Positions 12,101 to 26,500 of a stretch of 64,000 nucleotides of DNA are shown here, in pieces. The notes below the pieces were generated by a model. It was not told the origin of the DNA, made no database searches, and was given only the letters and a program-made list of their open reading frames with translations. Source of the stretch: Scomber scombrus (Eukaryota; Chordata; Actinopteri; Scombriformes; Scombridae); NCBI RefSeq assembly GCF_963691925.1, contig NC_084976.1, forward strand, positions 21,818,869-21,882,868, in the 5' to 3' direction. Position numbers and translations under genes: made by a program. Within the stretch, counting starts at the first letter, position 1, and the number at the start of each line of letters is the position of its first letter.

Positions 12101-15100
12101 ATTGTAGAGCAACTCTACTTCTTCATAACCCACAAATGTAAAGAAAAACACAGCGATAAATGGCCATTCAGAACAAATACACAAGTCAACAACTACAGGA
12201 GGAAAGTAGGGCAGCCTGGAAAGAAGCACTCTGTCACAGCAGGCAGCAATTCCTGGTTTATTATTCTGCCAGGATCCTTCTATAATAAGCTGTGCGGGCA
12301 GTATGGAAGACATGGGTAAATCCATGTTTACATGCTTCGTGTCATGTCCTTTTTGTGTGTCGTGCTTCAGACAGCTGTCAGTAACAGAGGGTTTCCCTGA
12401 CCACTGCAGCATGGAATGGCTATCTAGCGAGCCAGGAGTGTCAGCAATTATCCCCCAAACTGCCGCAGGCTACAGTATATTGAGCAAATATCACTTCCTG
12501 CGTGCATACTGCTGCTGCTGCTGTTCAGCAGCTCTCTGCTGTTGATTTTCTCAACTCTTACAAATATGAGACAGACATATGTTCCAGATGTGTGATGTTT
12601 TGCATTATTGAGGCCATGGAGTATTTTGTTTGTGTTAGTGCAATGATGTTTGCAGCTTTGGCGTCTGTCCAAATGTGTAGTTATTCTTGTTTGTTTGCTC
12701 TCTTGGCTAAGCTAGCATTGTAACTATTTAACTACATATGGGCAGCTTCTCCTGTGAGTGACAGAGTGAGAGGTGTTGGTCGTTTTACAGCCCATGCACA
12801 CATGTGGCACACAGACGTGCTGAACACCAGCTCTCTGGGGCGTTGCTGTCTGGCCATAAGCTTCATTTTATAGAGCTACTGAAATGATCAAAGGTTGGGC
12901 TTGTGTGAAATCTCTCTTTGAGTATTTTATTTTCTACTTATTTTCCTGTGTGAATGGATACAAGAGTTCAGCATACTTGTTATGGTTGCATTATGCTAGA
13001 AAAGAACTAGTTTGTATGACGCGTTTTCCAACAATGTTAGAGGGCAAAAGTGTTTAAAGCTTTTCTGAGTGGTTACACTTGTAAGGCAGGGTGAAAGCAG
13101 GCCATCATAGAGGAGGGTGAGGGTCATTAGTCCTTATAAATATAAGGATAATGGACACAGTCTCTCCTGAAAGGTATTCATTGTATTGCACTTGGCTGTA
13201 AAAACAAAAAGTGACAAATATTTATGTGAAGAATAAAAAAGTGAGCTTTAAGAGTAGTTCAAACCCTCCTTACTTATCACACAACTGGTCAATCACTGCA
13301 TAAAGTGGGTCTGAATGTCAGATTGCCGAGAAGTCAAGTGAGAAACGTATAAAAAAAGGTTTGATATCAGAATGGTGACCATCTAATAAACACTTCTGAT
13401 GGAGTACACTGAGACATTTAGTTCAGCGTTCTAATTTCTTAACTGTGCAATGCAGATACTTCTGGATAAGTTAAAGGTTAACTATGTAAATATGTATTTG
13501 AAATTCAATTTATTATCATTACGGTGGCAAAATGACGTTGGTTTGATGTATTCTTTATTATCTGCATTCTGTGCATCTGTCCAGTGGTTGCACCAGTGAC
13601 CATGCCAATGGTGTCTGACATCCTCTCTTTACTAAAAAACTACACAGAATATATTTAAGTTAGTTTCATATTGTGGTCAATTACATTTCCATTGTAAACC
13701 AATAGCAACAAGCTATGCTGCTTGTGCTGCTTGTGCTGTAGTATCAATTTGTTTTTAAAAGAAATATGGAAAAATCCATGACCATCATTTAAACAAATAA
13801 ATAATGCTTTTGTAAACTAGGTGCTTATAGTTATTTTGTAATTTGTAAAAACTTGTAGTTATGTACAAGTATAAATGTTGCATTGAATGAGTTTTGAATG
13901 GATAAACTGTTCACATGCAGCACATATGCATACACACACATACACTTTTGCATCTATATATGTAAATGCATATAGACATAGACACATGCTCTGTTGATGT
14001 TATGTTGAGTCTTCTTAATCAATCTGTGTGTTTAGTCATTTTTACTCTAATTCAGATACATTTCAAATACCTAAAAAGTGACAGGGCCTGCAAATGAGCT
14101 CTTTACAGTCCATTACATATGAGGCCTTTCCTTTCCTGGCAATGCTTATCTGTATTGCCCTGTTCAAGTAATTAACAGGTAGATAAAGTAGTGCAGTGAA
14201 GTCTGTTTGTTTTTATAGCCCAATATACCATACAGTATCCCAATGTGCATTGTAGAGTTTGCATGCTTCATGATACTGCCCACATAGTGGTTGCCCATAT
14301 CATCCATAAATAATTCTATTAGGGTGGAGACTGTTTGGTGTCCAGACGGAAGCACAATCATTAACATAATTCCAGACTGTGAGGCACACTTCAGTCTGTG
14401 GTGAGGCTGCATGTGTTTCCCCCTCCCCAGTGGTGCATCTCAGGGAACCATTTTTGGCTCCTGTAGCATTTTAGTGAGTAATCGTGGGGCTTTGGAGCTC
14501 TCAGTCCTCCATTTACATGTCAAAACCTCCCCAGGCTCTGGATGTAAGGGACCCAATTTGGAATGACAAAGCTCAGCCAGAGACAGCTGATCCACAAAGG
14601 AGGCCTGGTTAAGTTCTTCCTCCCAGTCACCAGCTGCTCCACTGACCCCTAGTACCTCTATTCAGCAAACACACACAGGAGAGAGAAGGGAAGGCTGCCA
14701 CACGCACTAACGTGTGGCCGTAATGCAAACTGAGAAGGATGCTTTATTCTTATAAATCACAAATTATTTAAATCCTGTATCTGCTACATGCTGCTGAAAC
14801 AGCGTGGTTATGATTTTTTGAGATTCAGCTCCAAAATGAAACATCTCAGCATATTTTAAAAACAATGTATACCTGTCCCCCATGGTATACAATGTTATTC
14901 CTCCCTACACACAATAAACTTTAGTCACTTTTTTTCTCCCCTCACATGCCGACGTGTTTTATTGCAAAAACAGGTCACACAAACATATCCTTCCATGGTT
15001 GTGTCTTTGGGGTGTTAGTGACATTACTACTTTCTCTGTTAAATTCCAGAGCATGCAGACTTTTTGTTTCAACAGCTTTATTTATTTATTTTACTTTTTT

Positions 15101-17174
15101 TTTTTTTTTTTTTTGAGAAACAAAGCGTTGAACATCAGGTGAACTGAACTGTCATTGATTTTTAACACAGCCCTGTGCGTGCAGCATCTGTCACATGGAA
15201 CGCCACTCTATTTGTGTCTGCCTCTGACACAAAGTGGCTTAGGGATTTGTCACCTCCCTCCCTGCATTGTGCACTGGAATGACAGGATACCGACTGGAAC
15301 TTGTAGGTCACACCCAGCATGTTTTTCTTGGATTTGTGCTCAGCATCCAAATGGAAACGTGCTGCTCTAATCCGTACTCCCACTTTCCACCTGACCTACA
15401 AGGACTGCAGGAGTAAAAACACAGGCCTGAAATGACAGGAGAAGATAACTGCAGGATCAGGCCCAGATGGTAAGGTATGGGCAGCTCCTGTTGATGCGAG
15501 GAAGAGATTACATCAGTAGATTTAAACCAGCGAAAAGGGGGACGTATTTCATTAGCGTCACTGGTGCCAGATCTATATTTGGAGCATGAGCCCACAGAAA
15601 CAGACGTGCATGGATGAAAATAGCCTTTAATAGCCCAGTTTGGGAGCTTTATTCCATTCCACTCTCCTGCCACAAGGATAGTGACAGACGGAGCACACTC
15701 TGCAGAGAGCGGTTCTATTCACCCAATCACAGAGCTCCCTTGGGCAGAGAAGGAAGGAGGAGAGTGTGGGAAAAAGGAGAGAGGTGGAGGAATGGGGGAT
15801 AGAGATACAGAAAGACAAGATGCAGGGACAAGACTGAGCTTGGAGCTGTATGTTATTTGAAAAACCATTTATCAGTGATACTACAAAAGAGCAGAGTAGC
15901 TCTGCCACCAGGAATATCAAATTCTCTAGTGCTTTTACATCTTGTAATATACATGTATGTAATATTCCTGCATTAGGATGCCACTTTTTAAAAAATTCAA
16001 CAGATTGTTTCTCATCTATCATCACATTTAGAGCTAAAAATGCAGCTTAATTCTGAAGTATTTGCTATAAAATCCTATTCAAAGCAGGTTATTGAAATTG
16101 TACTTTATGCATTTCCTTGTAAAAATGAAGTTCTTGACAAACTACATTCCTCTCATGCCCAGACGTAAGGGCAGCAAGGAGCCCAAATGTGGCCTCAGAC
16201 AGAAGGATAGACAGTCACAGTCAATGCTACTGCAGATGCGTGGGGGGCTGGGAGGGAGTGGGTGGTAGAAACCCAATCTCCTCATATTGGGTGCACATTG
16301 CCCCCAGAGAGAAAGCAAGAAACAAGAGGCCCAGCTGTCCTTAACAATGGACCTGCCCCTCACCAGCCAGTACTCAAAAGGCCTCATTCAGTCCCCTGGC
16401 TCTCCACGAGCTGCTTCCAGGGAGACTAGCCAGGACATGCTTACATTCAAGGCAGACATGTCTGTCTCTGTTTTGGACACATTTGTCTGTATGCAGTGTC
16501 CGAAATTCACTTTTGACTCACCTGCCAAGGCCACTGGTTGATGAAAAAAATCTACCTGTCACATATACATTTATTTCTGTACATTTCATTGAGATAATAA
16601 GGTATTATGTTGAATAAAGAGCTGCACTGTCAAGTAGCTGATGTCCTGTATGTTAAATAGTGCCACAAAACTGGGAGCGCTCATGAAAGTTTCTGGTTGG
16701 TGCTCCTTCACCATAGACTGTCTCGAGTGCTCCTACAATTTTGCAGAACTGTTTAGGTGCATTTAGAAAAACACCTATGGTGCACGTGTCTGCCCTGTAT
16801 AGGGACAAGCATCAGTAATTTATCACACCAGATATTTTATGACTATTTGGTGAAAACATTTACCTGCCAGTGTGGCAGACAGCCTTCTGACATTTACTCC
16901 CCAAATGGAAAATCTACCTGCATTCGGCACTGGGTGTTAATTTCAGTCCCTGTCTGTATGCATACATGCTCGAGCATGTATGTGCATATTAAGTGTCAAG
17001 AGAAATTAACTAACTAACACTTGTCATCAAGCAACCAGCTGAGACTCCAGGAGGTCACCGCACCCGGATAACTAATAAGAAAGTCCACCATGCAACCCCC
17101 ATAACAAATACTAACTGTTGGATTAAACAAACATGATCTAATGTGTTAATAAGTGAGCCTTAGGGCCATTGGTG
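9154..17174. other. Gene-poor stretch, no exon detected
   Basis: About 8 kb without a supportable exon. A T20 run lies at 15095-15114. 11600-11770 is locally GC- and CpG-richer than its surroundings and contains a TGACGTC core at 11604-11610; it may be regulatory. Pyrimidine-rich tracts occur at 10735-10960. Frames of up to 132 codons have no recognisable protein features. Confidence 0.5.
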
Positions 17175-17390
17175 GGTGGTTTTTTTATAACCTTTGGATG
17201 CAGCGCGCTGCTTGCCCTTGGCCTCCAGTCTTTATGCTAAGTTAAGTAACTATTACTGGATTTAGCTTCATATTTAGTACACACGCAAGAGTGGCATCAA
17301 TCTTCTCAACTCTGTGCGAGAATGTATACACGAGGTGAGTGTTTGGTATTCAAAAGATTCATTTTGAGTGGAGTATCACTTTAAGTGCAG
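17175..17390. repeat. Partial copy of a palindromic teleost MITE (right arm)
   Basis: The block carries TAACCTTTGGA, CCTCCAGTCTTTATGCTAAG, TAGCTTCATATTTAGTACAC and GAGTGGCATCAATCTTCTCA. These are the motifs, in order, of one arm of the foldback element that is nearly complete at 28112-28732. Only one arm is present here, so this is a truncated and diverged copy. Confidence 0.65.
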
Positions 17391-17637
17391 ATTTTCCTCA
17401 ACCTATCTCATCTACAATGACCCAGTTTAATGATTCACATGATCGAACATTTCCCAGAATATCTTCAAACAAACCCCAAAAAATATATCTGGTATTGTTG
17501 CAGCACAAAGTCTCCAGAATATTCCAAATTAAATTGTTTTTAGGCTTTGAGAGACTTTAATAATGCCTGTGTACAATTACAAACGTTTTAAAGTTACCTC
17601 TGAGATCTACTCGGGTGAATGCAGATTTATGATATTG

Positions 17638-17840
<203 letters not shown>

Positions 17841-20800
17841 AGTGATGCAGATCTTCTCATCTCACTCTTAGCAAAATTCACTGTCAGTCAACAGTCAACT
17901 TCTATACTCTCACACTCTCTACAGTGTGCAATGCTATCAGAGGAAACATAGGCTATCTACATTATATTGTCAATATAGTGATCTCCTGGGCATTTATCTT
18001 CTGCTGATCCATTTTTATTTTAATGTTGAAGCAGGAAATGTTCAAGCTGGTTGGAAAGCCTTTTAAAAAAAAAAAAGCATGTTTAGATAACATCAGTAGT
18101 ATCTTTAATGTAGTGTACATTCCAACTCTACTCATCCTAGCAGGCTTTACCCTTTCTTATCGTGGGGGAAGGGAAGAGTAACTAAATCTGAACTGCCTGA
18201 GCCTGGCAGTTGGTCACACCCAACACATCCCAGGGCCGATCAAGGCCATATGTTATGATATTTCTTTCTCTGGTGTCCCACATGCATCTATTTGGTTCAT
18301 GCAATGTGATCTTTAACTTACACATGGCAAAAAGTATCTAAAAGTCAATTCAGTGACTAGGATTTATGACCTGACAGTGTTTACATTGTGGAGATGTGTA
18401 AACCCAATTAATCTGGCACTCCAAGCATGTTGGAGAATGCTATTATTTATTTGCAGATAGTTGATGATTGACATCTGCTCTTTATATTCATAAAGTGTTT
18501 TCTTTTTGTTTGTGATCACTCCCTTTAGCTGTCAGTCTATAGTGTGCTAGTTGTCGATTGTTGATGTAGACAGTGTGCCAGTGATAAGTGTATGTATGCG
18601 TGCAAGGAGTTTGAGTAAATACATTCAGGAGATTGACGTGTGGATGAGACAAAGAGAGGACAACATTGTGTGCTACGATGTTTTGTGTAGGTGACGGTCC
18701 CGTGGGTATTCCCCGCAAGCAAGGTCTTTATTCCATGCAGCACAAACACAGCCAGAGCTCCACAGGGAAAAGCACCAGTCAGTCAGTTCCAGGGCTTATA
18801 GCGGAGGCTTCCCCTCCCCCCATCACAACGATGATTCTCACACACACACACACATCAACATGGGCATGCATGCGAGCTACACATATGCTCGAAGGCATAG
18901 GAGAATGCTTCCACACACACACACACACATGCACAGGGTTGGCCTCTTTCTCCTTCACACACTCAATTGTCCTCAGTGCCCTCCCTCTGTTTATTCATGG
19001 CGACCCCAGTGCTGATACCATCTCATTCTATCTCAATTACATCAGCCAACTCCCTATCCTCCTCAGCTAGAACTGTTTTTCTTCTTCCCTTATGCTGGCA
19101 CTTGTACCCTCTGTCAATGTTTTATGTCTCCTTCAATCAGCATTTGTAGTTATGTAATAATAGCCTCCATATTCAGATGAATGTACAATAAAAAAAGAAA
19201 TATTAACACTTTGATTGGCGTCTGTGTCAATAGGGTGAAGGCATAGTTTGATGGTTTATAACCTAAACAAAACAAAGTGGATTTAAGATGCACAAAAACA
19301 GGCTCTATGGGAAATGATTGTTCAGTTGCATTCAATTGCATCACCGCTCTTGGTTACTCCAAATAATAAGCCGTACTGGTCACACATTATAAACTCAAAG
19401 ATTTGCAAAGCGTAGCATGATGTAATTTGACAAACATCAGACAAGATGCAACAAAGCCTGTGAAATATGATTTATTATTTGCATTCTTGTGTTCATGGTT
19501 AAGTGATCCTATAATTATATCTTGCCCCCCTTTCAGCTTCAGAAATCATTTCTAAATGCTGAAGAAAATCCTAAATATTCCTTATCCGCAGAGGTATATC
19601 ATTCTTTGTGGCAGGAGCACTATAAACTGAAAGATTAGGGTCTCAGAGTATAATAAATAATTTTTCCAGATTGGATTTTTTACTCGCCATAGCAGCTAAG
19701 GTTTTACCCTCACATTGTCTTTTTCAGTCGAGCTTATGAGTCACAGGTGTCTTGCTGCTACAAACAATATTGTCACATCATCTAATCTGTTCTATTGCTA
19801 ACCCTACTGTGTAGTATTTCATCACTATTCCGGTGTGAAGTATCAGAAAAATGGCTTGATGACTGAGATTGTTCGCATTCCCGCTGCCTTTTATCATGAT
19901 TCCCTAGCTACTTTCCTTGCTCTCTGGTCAAGTGCTCCCATTGTATTTCTTGCACAGCAGTATACACAGTCAACCACCTTTTGAAAGTAAGCTTTGGAAG
20001 ATTTTCTCGTAACATATAATAGTAAAATTAACTTTGATAATGATTAAACAGTGATCATATTATGTTTGTTTGCTTTTTGCTTGGGTCATTAGTGTTTTCT
20101 TTTCCTCTTTCCTGAATGGTGGAATCTGCACCTATCCATTGCAAAATATGAATCCACACACACAGACACAGGAAAACTGAAAGTCTGCCATTGAATGTCT
20201 GCAACGTAATGGCCATCCACTTCCTGTGACAGACAATAACAGGAAGTGGTTAACAAGGTCCCCAACAGGCATTCCCCAGTAGTGGAAATGCTGCAATTCC
20301 TTCCACAGCAACATGACTGTTTCAAACTGAATGTCAGCAGAGCATTTAGTCACAACTACAGGACACTCCCACAAAATGTATTTTATCCACAAAAATGCAG
20401 GATACAAAGTGTGAACAGCAGGAAAAAGGTGGGGTTGCTCTTTTGGCTCATCCACCCACACCACACACCCATGTACAAAAAGATTATGAGGGGATGTCTG
20501 TCTTAGCTGATGTTCATAAAAATCCTTAATAAAAAAACTTGTCTCTAATACAAACAATAACACTGTAAACTGAAACAGATATATTTTGATATAACTTCTG
20601 GATTCATTTTGTTGCTGGATGGCATTTGGATTGGTAGTGATGGATTAGTTTGCAAATAAACTCTGCAAATAAACAACACAACCTGTCAGGGTAGCTACAA
20701 CACCATCAATGTTATGAGAGAAATTGAATATCTCAATGGATAAGACAAAGTGGCAATGTTTTTACTAATGGAGAAAGAGCTACATTTTTGTTCCACATGG

Positions 20801-22390
20801 AAACATGGTTGTTGGGATGGATGGTGGGGGTACAAACTGCAGGACTTTGACACTGGACACCAGGATTTGCCTCCCCATTCCAATATGTGGTACGGTTTAG
20901 GCCACGAAAGCACTTTGTTTAAGGTAAGGTACATGGATGTTAAAGTAAGCACATCCTGTGTTAAGCTTTAAATTGCTTTTGACTTTTCTAATATTGACTT
21001 TTCTAATATATAACCAAAGCAATGATCTTCCCTTAACCTTAATCAAGTGTTTTGAATGCTTAAACATAAACATATTAAATGTTAATCATGCTTTAGTTGC
21101 TATGAGGCAACATCGTGAGTGGATACTGTAGGGAAATAAATGAATTGTTTTGTCGCTTTCGCAGATATGTTTGGTATCAACATTTTGCAACTTGGCAGAC
21201 ATATTCATTATAAACATTCCCTAATTATGTTGATAAAAAATGCAACAATATAATTTCTTTCCAAATGTATTAGAAGTTTATAATTACTATTATGTATACC
21301 TCATTTCTAGGAGACAGGGTTGCACTGGGACAAATCTATTGTAGAACAGAAAAGAGATACCAACTTTTTTTTTCTCTGTCAATACCCACAATAGACCATG
21401 ATGCAATGTAGCCAAAGGACATGTTGCGTTACAGGTGGAGCATGACTATTTTTTTCTTGTTTACTCTTTCTTTTCTACTGCTATTTGTATGGCTCATTTA
21501 ATCAATATGTGTAATCCACAGCTGAATGTGAAAGCTGTATTTGTACTCAAGATTGTTTGTTTAAATAACCTGCACATGTAATAGAAGCAAAGCAGAAAGC
21601 CTAAACCCCTGACTTTATCTGTCTCCTTATATCTGTAGCATTTTTTTGTAATGTTTTCTAAATAAAATATGAGCTGTTATCTTTGATTTTAAGTTTTATT
21701 AGAATTAATACAGAATCATTTTCTATTACCTATACATATACATGGATATTCGTGATCTCTAATTCTGAGCATTCTGAATTCCATACATGATCTTAAACTG
21801 TATCAAAGCCAGTATATTATCTACCATACTTAATAAGCATTCATAGGCGCAGCTACCATTGAAGTGAATCTACTTTTTTTCCCCCTCACAGTCTGTAATT
21901 AATGTTCTTCGGGGGGATGTGTAAATATAGTTGCTCAGTCTTTTAGCCAATTACGCAGAACAAAGACGGCGGATGTCAGCAGAATCCTCAGCGCTCTGGG
22001 AGCTCCCAGCACAACCAGGACTGACCTTCAGGCCTTCACTTTTTTGCTGCTCCTTATCAGCAAGCATTGCTTTGTTATTGTCATCCAGGCTCACTGCAGT
22101 CTTCCAAGGACAGTTTGGGTTATGAATCATGCCAGAAACAAACTTTAGTTTTTCAAGTTTTTCTTGCATAATTACCTTGTCAAACAAAGTCTATTGTGTT
22201 GACTAATCACAACGACCTATTTCTTTGTCCATCTGCTACAACTTGTACTTGATGATCATGGTCATAGATGGTCATGATCAGTGATACAATGATATTGTTT
22301 TGTTTTGTTTTTTCAATATGTAATACTAATTTTAATTCAGTGTGACTTCATCCCATATTACCATACCATGAAATTAGTAATATATAAATG
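17841..22390. other. No gene detected
   Basis: AT-rich intergenic DNA with minor CA runs at about 18840 and 18913. The 134-codon + frame at 18666 and the 143-codon - frame at 20132 show no conserved domain, and no coordinated splice sites were found. Confidence 0.55.
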
Positions 22391-22423
22391 AAGTCACTTT
22401 AATATAAGATATTAAAGTGACTT
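22391..22423. repeat. Perfect inverted repeat, 15-bp arms, 3-base loop
   Basis: AAGTCACTTTAATAT (22391-22405) is followed by AAG and then its exact reverse complement (22409-22423). Transcribed from either strand it would form a hairpin. The arms are AT-rich and too short for a typical pre-miRNA. A second, shorter inverted repeat (TGATCATG at 22253-22260, CATGATCA at 22273-22280) lies 110 bp upstream. Confidence 0.85.
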
Positions 22424-22429
22424 AAAGTG

Positions 22430-23110
22430 AGTTTTTGCAATGTGTAAGATCTGCCTTAATAAAATATGATTAGCCAACCATGTTTAACCTGAAATCAGCA
22501 TGTGTGTATTCAACCAATCGGCATGAGTTTACATAATATATTGGGATAACCCATGACCAAAAGGCAGTAATGGTGCTGCCCCTCATTCAGACTACATTAT
22601 AGAATGTGAACTGTGAACCACGGAGTTTGATTTCAGTACTTTGGAAGAACACGTGCTGGAAGAGGAAGTGCATTGTGCAGTCTGCTGGACCTTATTAGAG
22701 ACGAGATGACAGCAGCATCTGATCGTGGAGTTACAGCCATGTTGTGAAGAGTTGTGTCTTTTCTAAATGTGTCAAGTTGCTGAGCAAATAAGATCGAGCT
22801 ACCTGCTGTGCACCCCTGACTGCGATACTGCTCTGAGCTCAGCAGTGTGCATCGGTGCCAGTCACTTCTCTAATGCTCATCTCTTTCTTCAGTATGCTTG
22901 AAATATGTATACTTTGGAGCTAACAAGCAAACACGTGTTGGTTTGTGCACTAGCTGTGTTGACTCTGGTGTTTTGTTACTTGAGATAGTCATTGTGTTGA
23001 TAATGAGTAATGAGCTGGAGGCGGATTCGTCAGAAGTATAATTTCTAAGACCAACGGAATAGCAGTTTGCAAGTTTGACATCTTTGTACACTGAGGATTG
23101 CAAAAGAAGC
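22430..23110. repeat. Possible interspersed repeat copy
   Basis: Phrases such as ACACGTGCTGGAAGAG, CAGTCTGCTGGACCTTATTA, CTGACTGCGATACTGCTC and TTTGGAGCTAAC look like a repeat family I associate with percomorph genomes. I cannot define the ends and there is no internal repeat here to confirm it. Confidence 0.3.
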
Positions 23111-23480
23111 AGTGTATTTAGCCATATGTTGGCAAAAATATGACTGATTGGAGCTCACAAGCCATATGGATGAATTGGAAAGGTGGACTAAATTTCAGAG
23201 GATATCAAGGTTACGGGTGCAAAGGTTTGACTTTTTTTTGGTCAAACATATATTTGTTGTAGGCAAATAAAAGTTGGTCCCATTTCTTAGTCCACCAGTA
23301 TTCACCCACACTTCAGTAAACAAACTGACCATTCAGTTACTTGTTTTTCTGATGTGTTCCTGTCCTCTGGTTTAAAAATACAGGTCCACAGTGTTTAAGG
23401 CTGTGAGACTTAGCCAGTCACTGTCATCTAGCAGACAAATCCATATGCATTTGTTTTTGCCCGACATGTTGTCTGAAGTC

Positions 23481-23520
23481 ATTTGCATTATTTACATGGC
23501 TTGATTGATTTAATTTGCAT
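23481..23520. promoter_or_regulatory. Candidate POU-octamer/PBX-type motif cluster
   Basis: Two copies of ATTTGCAT (reverse of the POU octamer ATGCAAAT) at 23481-23488 and 23513-23520 flank a TGATTGAT (23502-23509), which fits PBX/HOX-type sites. The spacing is compact and symmetrical. AT-rich DNA gives such matches by chance, so conservation is needed before calling it an enhancer. Confidence 0.25.
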
Positions 23521-26500
23521 ATATAAGAAGTAGCTCAACCATCTAAGCATCTGGGCTTTTGTCACAAAATCCAATGACCACACTGATTATTCTTTCATAG
23601 AACTACAGTGACAGTGCATATTCTAATTATTATACAGTGAAATATACAGTACAGTATTGTTTCTTGCTCTCCAGCCCTGACACACTGTATGTTGATGGTT
23701 TAACTTTACATCCATGATAAGTGAGTCACACTGTATGGCCATGGTTCAGTCTCAAATGAGACACCATAAGAAAAGGACATTGTATTGAAAAGGACACAAG
23801 GGCCCCCTCTTTTCCCTGTCAGTGCATCACTCTGCATTGATCCATTTCCAATTTACCTTCATGACTAAAGACTATCTTACCACAATGACAATGAATCAAT
23901 GAGCACTGGAGCTGCTTCACTCCACGGGACCCATAAAAAGTGCTGTGACCTGTGATGAGAAATCAGACAAGGCAGCCGGAGGTGTGGCTCATTGCCTACA
24001 GGATGTCTGAAAAATGGGTCACACATGTGGGAGGACTGATCCTTGTGTCTGAGTTATGGAAAACAAAAAGGATTCATACTTGCCACAGTATATACAGGGA
24101 GCATGGCTACAGCAGTGCTGATGAGATAACATTTGAGGGCATGGAGCATTGGTGGCCTTTTTAAATTAGATTTAGTCTTGGTAACATCCAACCTGAGGGG
24201 GGATGAATGTGCTGTGCAAACAAAGTGGACATTCATCAGCGTTGCCAATCACACCGGACGTGATTAAGTTACACACACTGTGGCCACAGCACTGGGGCTA
24301 GCATTACACTGGTCGCCAAGGCAAACATAAGCACGCTGCACTAACAGGCTTTAAGGTCAGAAGGTGTTGGTGTCTGTTTTTAAATGAATACCCAAAGAGG
24401 TCACATTAACATGTAAGTTTTACACTCAGGGTAAATTATCATTTAAATGTCATGACCATGTATATGTTAAAAGGTGAAACCAGCAGACTAATGAACTCTG
24501 TAAAGGCATAGTACTGTTATTAGTGACATAAAACATTTTATGACCCATCAGCTGTGAAAATGCATTAATGCTGAGTTTTGTAAGCCACGTAGCTTTTCTG
24601 CTCTACAACTGTTGAAAATAATTCACCACATGAATTGATTTACATTTAATCATCTTTAAATAGATCTCACAAAAGGAGCAATGAAAACTAATAAAATGTA
24701 TAAACAAAAATTAACACATCCAACACAGCATTTTACATACATCCAATTTTCTATCTATATGGTACAGTGTATTCTTGTTTTTTTATAGGCAGAGTAACTT
24801 TGGATGTGATGATGTAAGCATGTGCAGATATCCAGTCAAGCAGAGTTGCATCAGTTGAATTTAATTGCTTTTAGTATGAGCAGTTTGGATCCCTTCCACT
24901 TAAATCATATTTGCATCATCTGGATGGGAGGGCTGGCACTGGTTGACATTCTGTATGCAATACTGTTAGCACACCTAGTTTGACTCAAATCTTGACATTT
25001 ACTGTAACATAAAAGCATAATCAGTAAGATGACTGACTGACCAGTGATTGAGTACTTTGGTAACAATAAAGCACTGAGTTAAAAAGAGGTCATTTGACAT
25101 GATTTTTAAATGCCGACTACTTATGGCATACGTCTTGAGGGATTTTGAGGAGCCAAACCCAAACCAAATAGTCTGCTCCTCTTCTCTTCCAGTTGTATCA
25201 AGAGTAAACAGGAAGCGTGTGGCATGTTATAAGAGGGGGAGGGGAGGCACAAGCATAGGAGGAAAGAAAAGAATAGGAAACAAAGAAAGGGAGAAAGAAA
25301 GAAAAACTAAGCGGTTTTACACATTCATACAGTTAATGCCACATATATGTTTACAGTTTACAGAAAGACAATTAAGTTGGAAGTGAAAAAGGTGACAGAC
25401 AACAAAAGGTCATGGCCACATACCATTGTGTGAGAGTCAAGTCTGACATCCCCACATGTTTTAAAAATAGTGCTCAAAAGAGGAAGAGAGAAACATGATG
25501 TGCAAAATTTTGTCGCTGATACATCTGACACACAGCGGTGAAACAGCAGCTCACTTGGAGCAGTTTAAGACATCAGCCACCTTCTGAAAATTAACAGTGA
25601 AGATAACTGAAAAGATGAGTTAAGGCATGTATCTTTTCTATATTTGTGCGAGTTGCAGTGTCACAGACCTGGTATCTGTGGCTTTCGTCATGCAACTTGT
25701 TTGCTGGTACTTCATTGATCAACAGCACGCCTTATGCAAAAAACCTAAAGAACCCAGGCTGCCAACCTCCCATCACTTGGCACAGTAACACCATGTAAAT
25801 TTCATGACCACAGCATGTTACCGCTGCCAATTCTTCGCTTTGAGTCGGATTCACTGGGACACCCACAAAAGCCTAAGGCATTAATCTTTTATAATGCTGT
25901 TTTTGTCTATATATGACGGTCTCAATGAAAGATTTAGGGATATGCTTAATCCTATGGGTCTAGTCAGGTAGACGGATGTTGCAACTGCTGCTGTTGTAGT
26001 GATGAGACCCGCAGTGGAGGGATGGAGGGAGGCAAGGTGCAGACTGACAAGCAGACAGACAACCATGGCTGCTAATATAGCAGAGAGGGAGGTGCTGATG
26101 GCCTGTTGCCAAGGTGACACAGGCCAGCCTGGTTCTGTCTCATTTGCAGATGCAAACGAGACCTCATAGCTCCTACCAACGCTTGCTGCTCCTCCTCTGG
26201 AGACACAAACTGAACCCCTCCTCCCCGGAGATCAGCTCCTGCATACACCTGAGCTGAGTAGAGAGAGGATGTGCAACTATTTATTTGCTTTTCACGTTAG
26301 CCTGTGATTTGCCTTTGTGCCTAGTCTGTTTTGGCTCCTTTGGGAAGAAGGATCGCTTATAGTTTCTAAGTGTCCAACAACCCCCCCAGTGACATCTTCC
26401 CTCCTTGTCTTCTCTCCTCTTCCATTGATTCTCTGTGTTGAATTGGCCTTTTCAGAGAGGGGGGCTGATAGCAGCATGCGTTGTTGAATAACAGCCCTCA

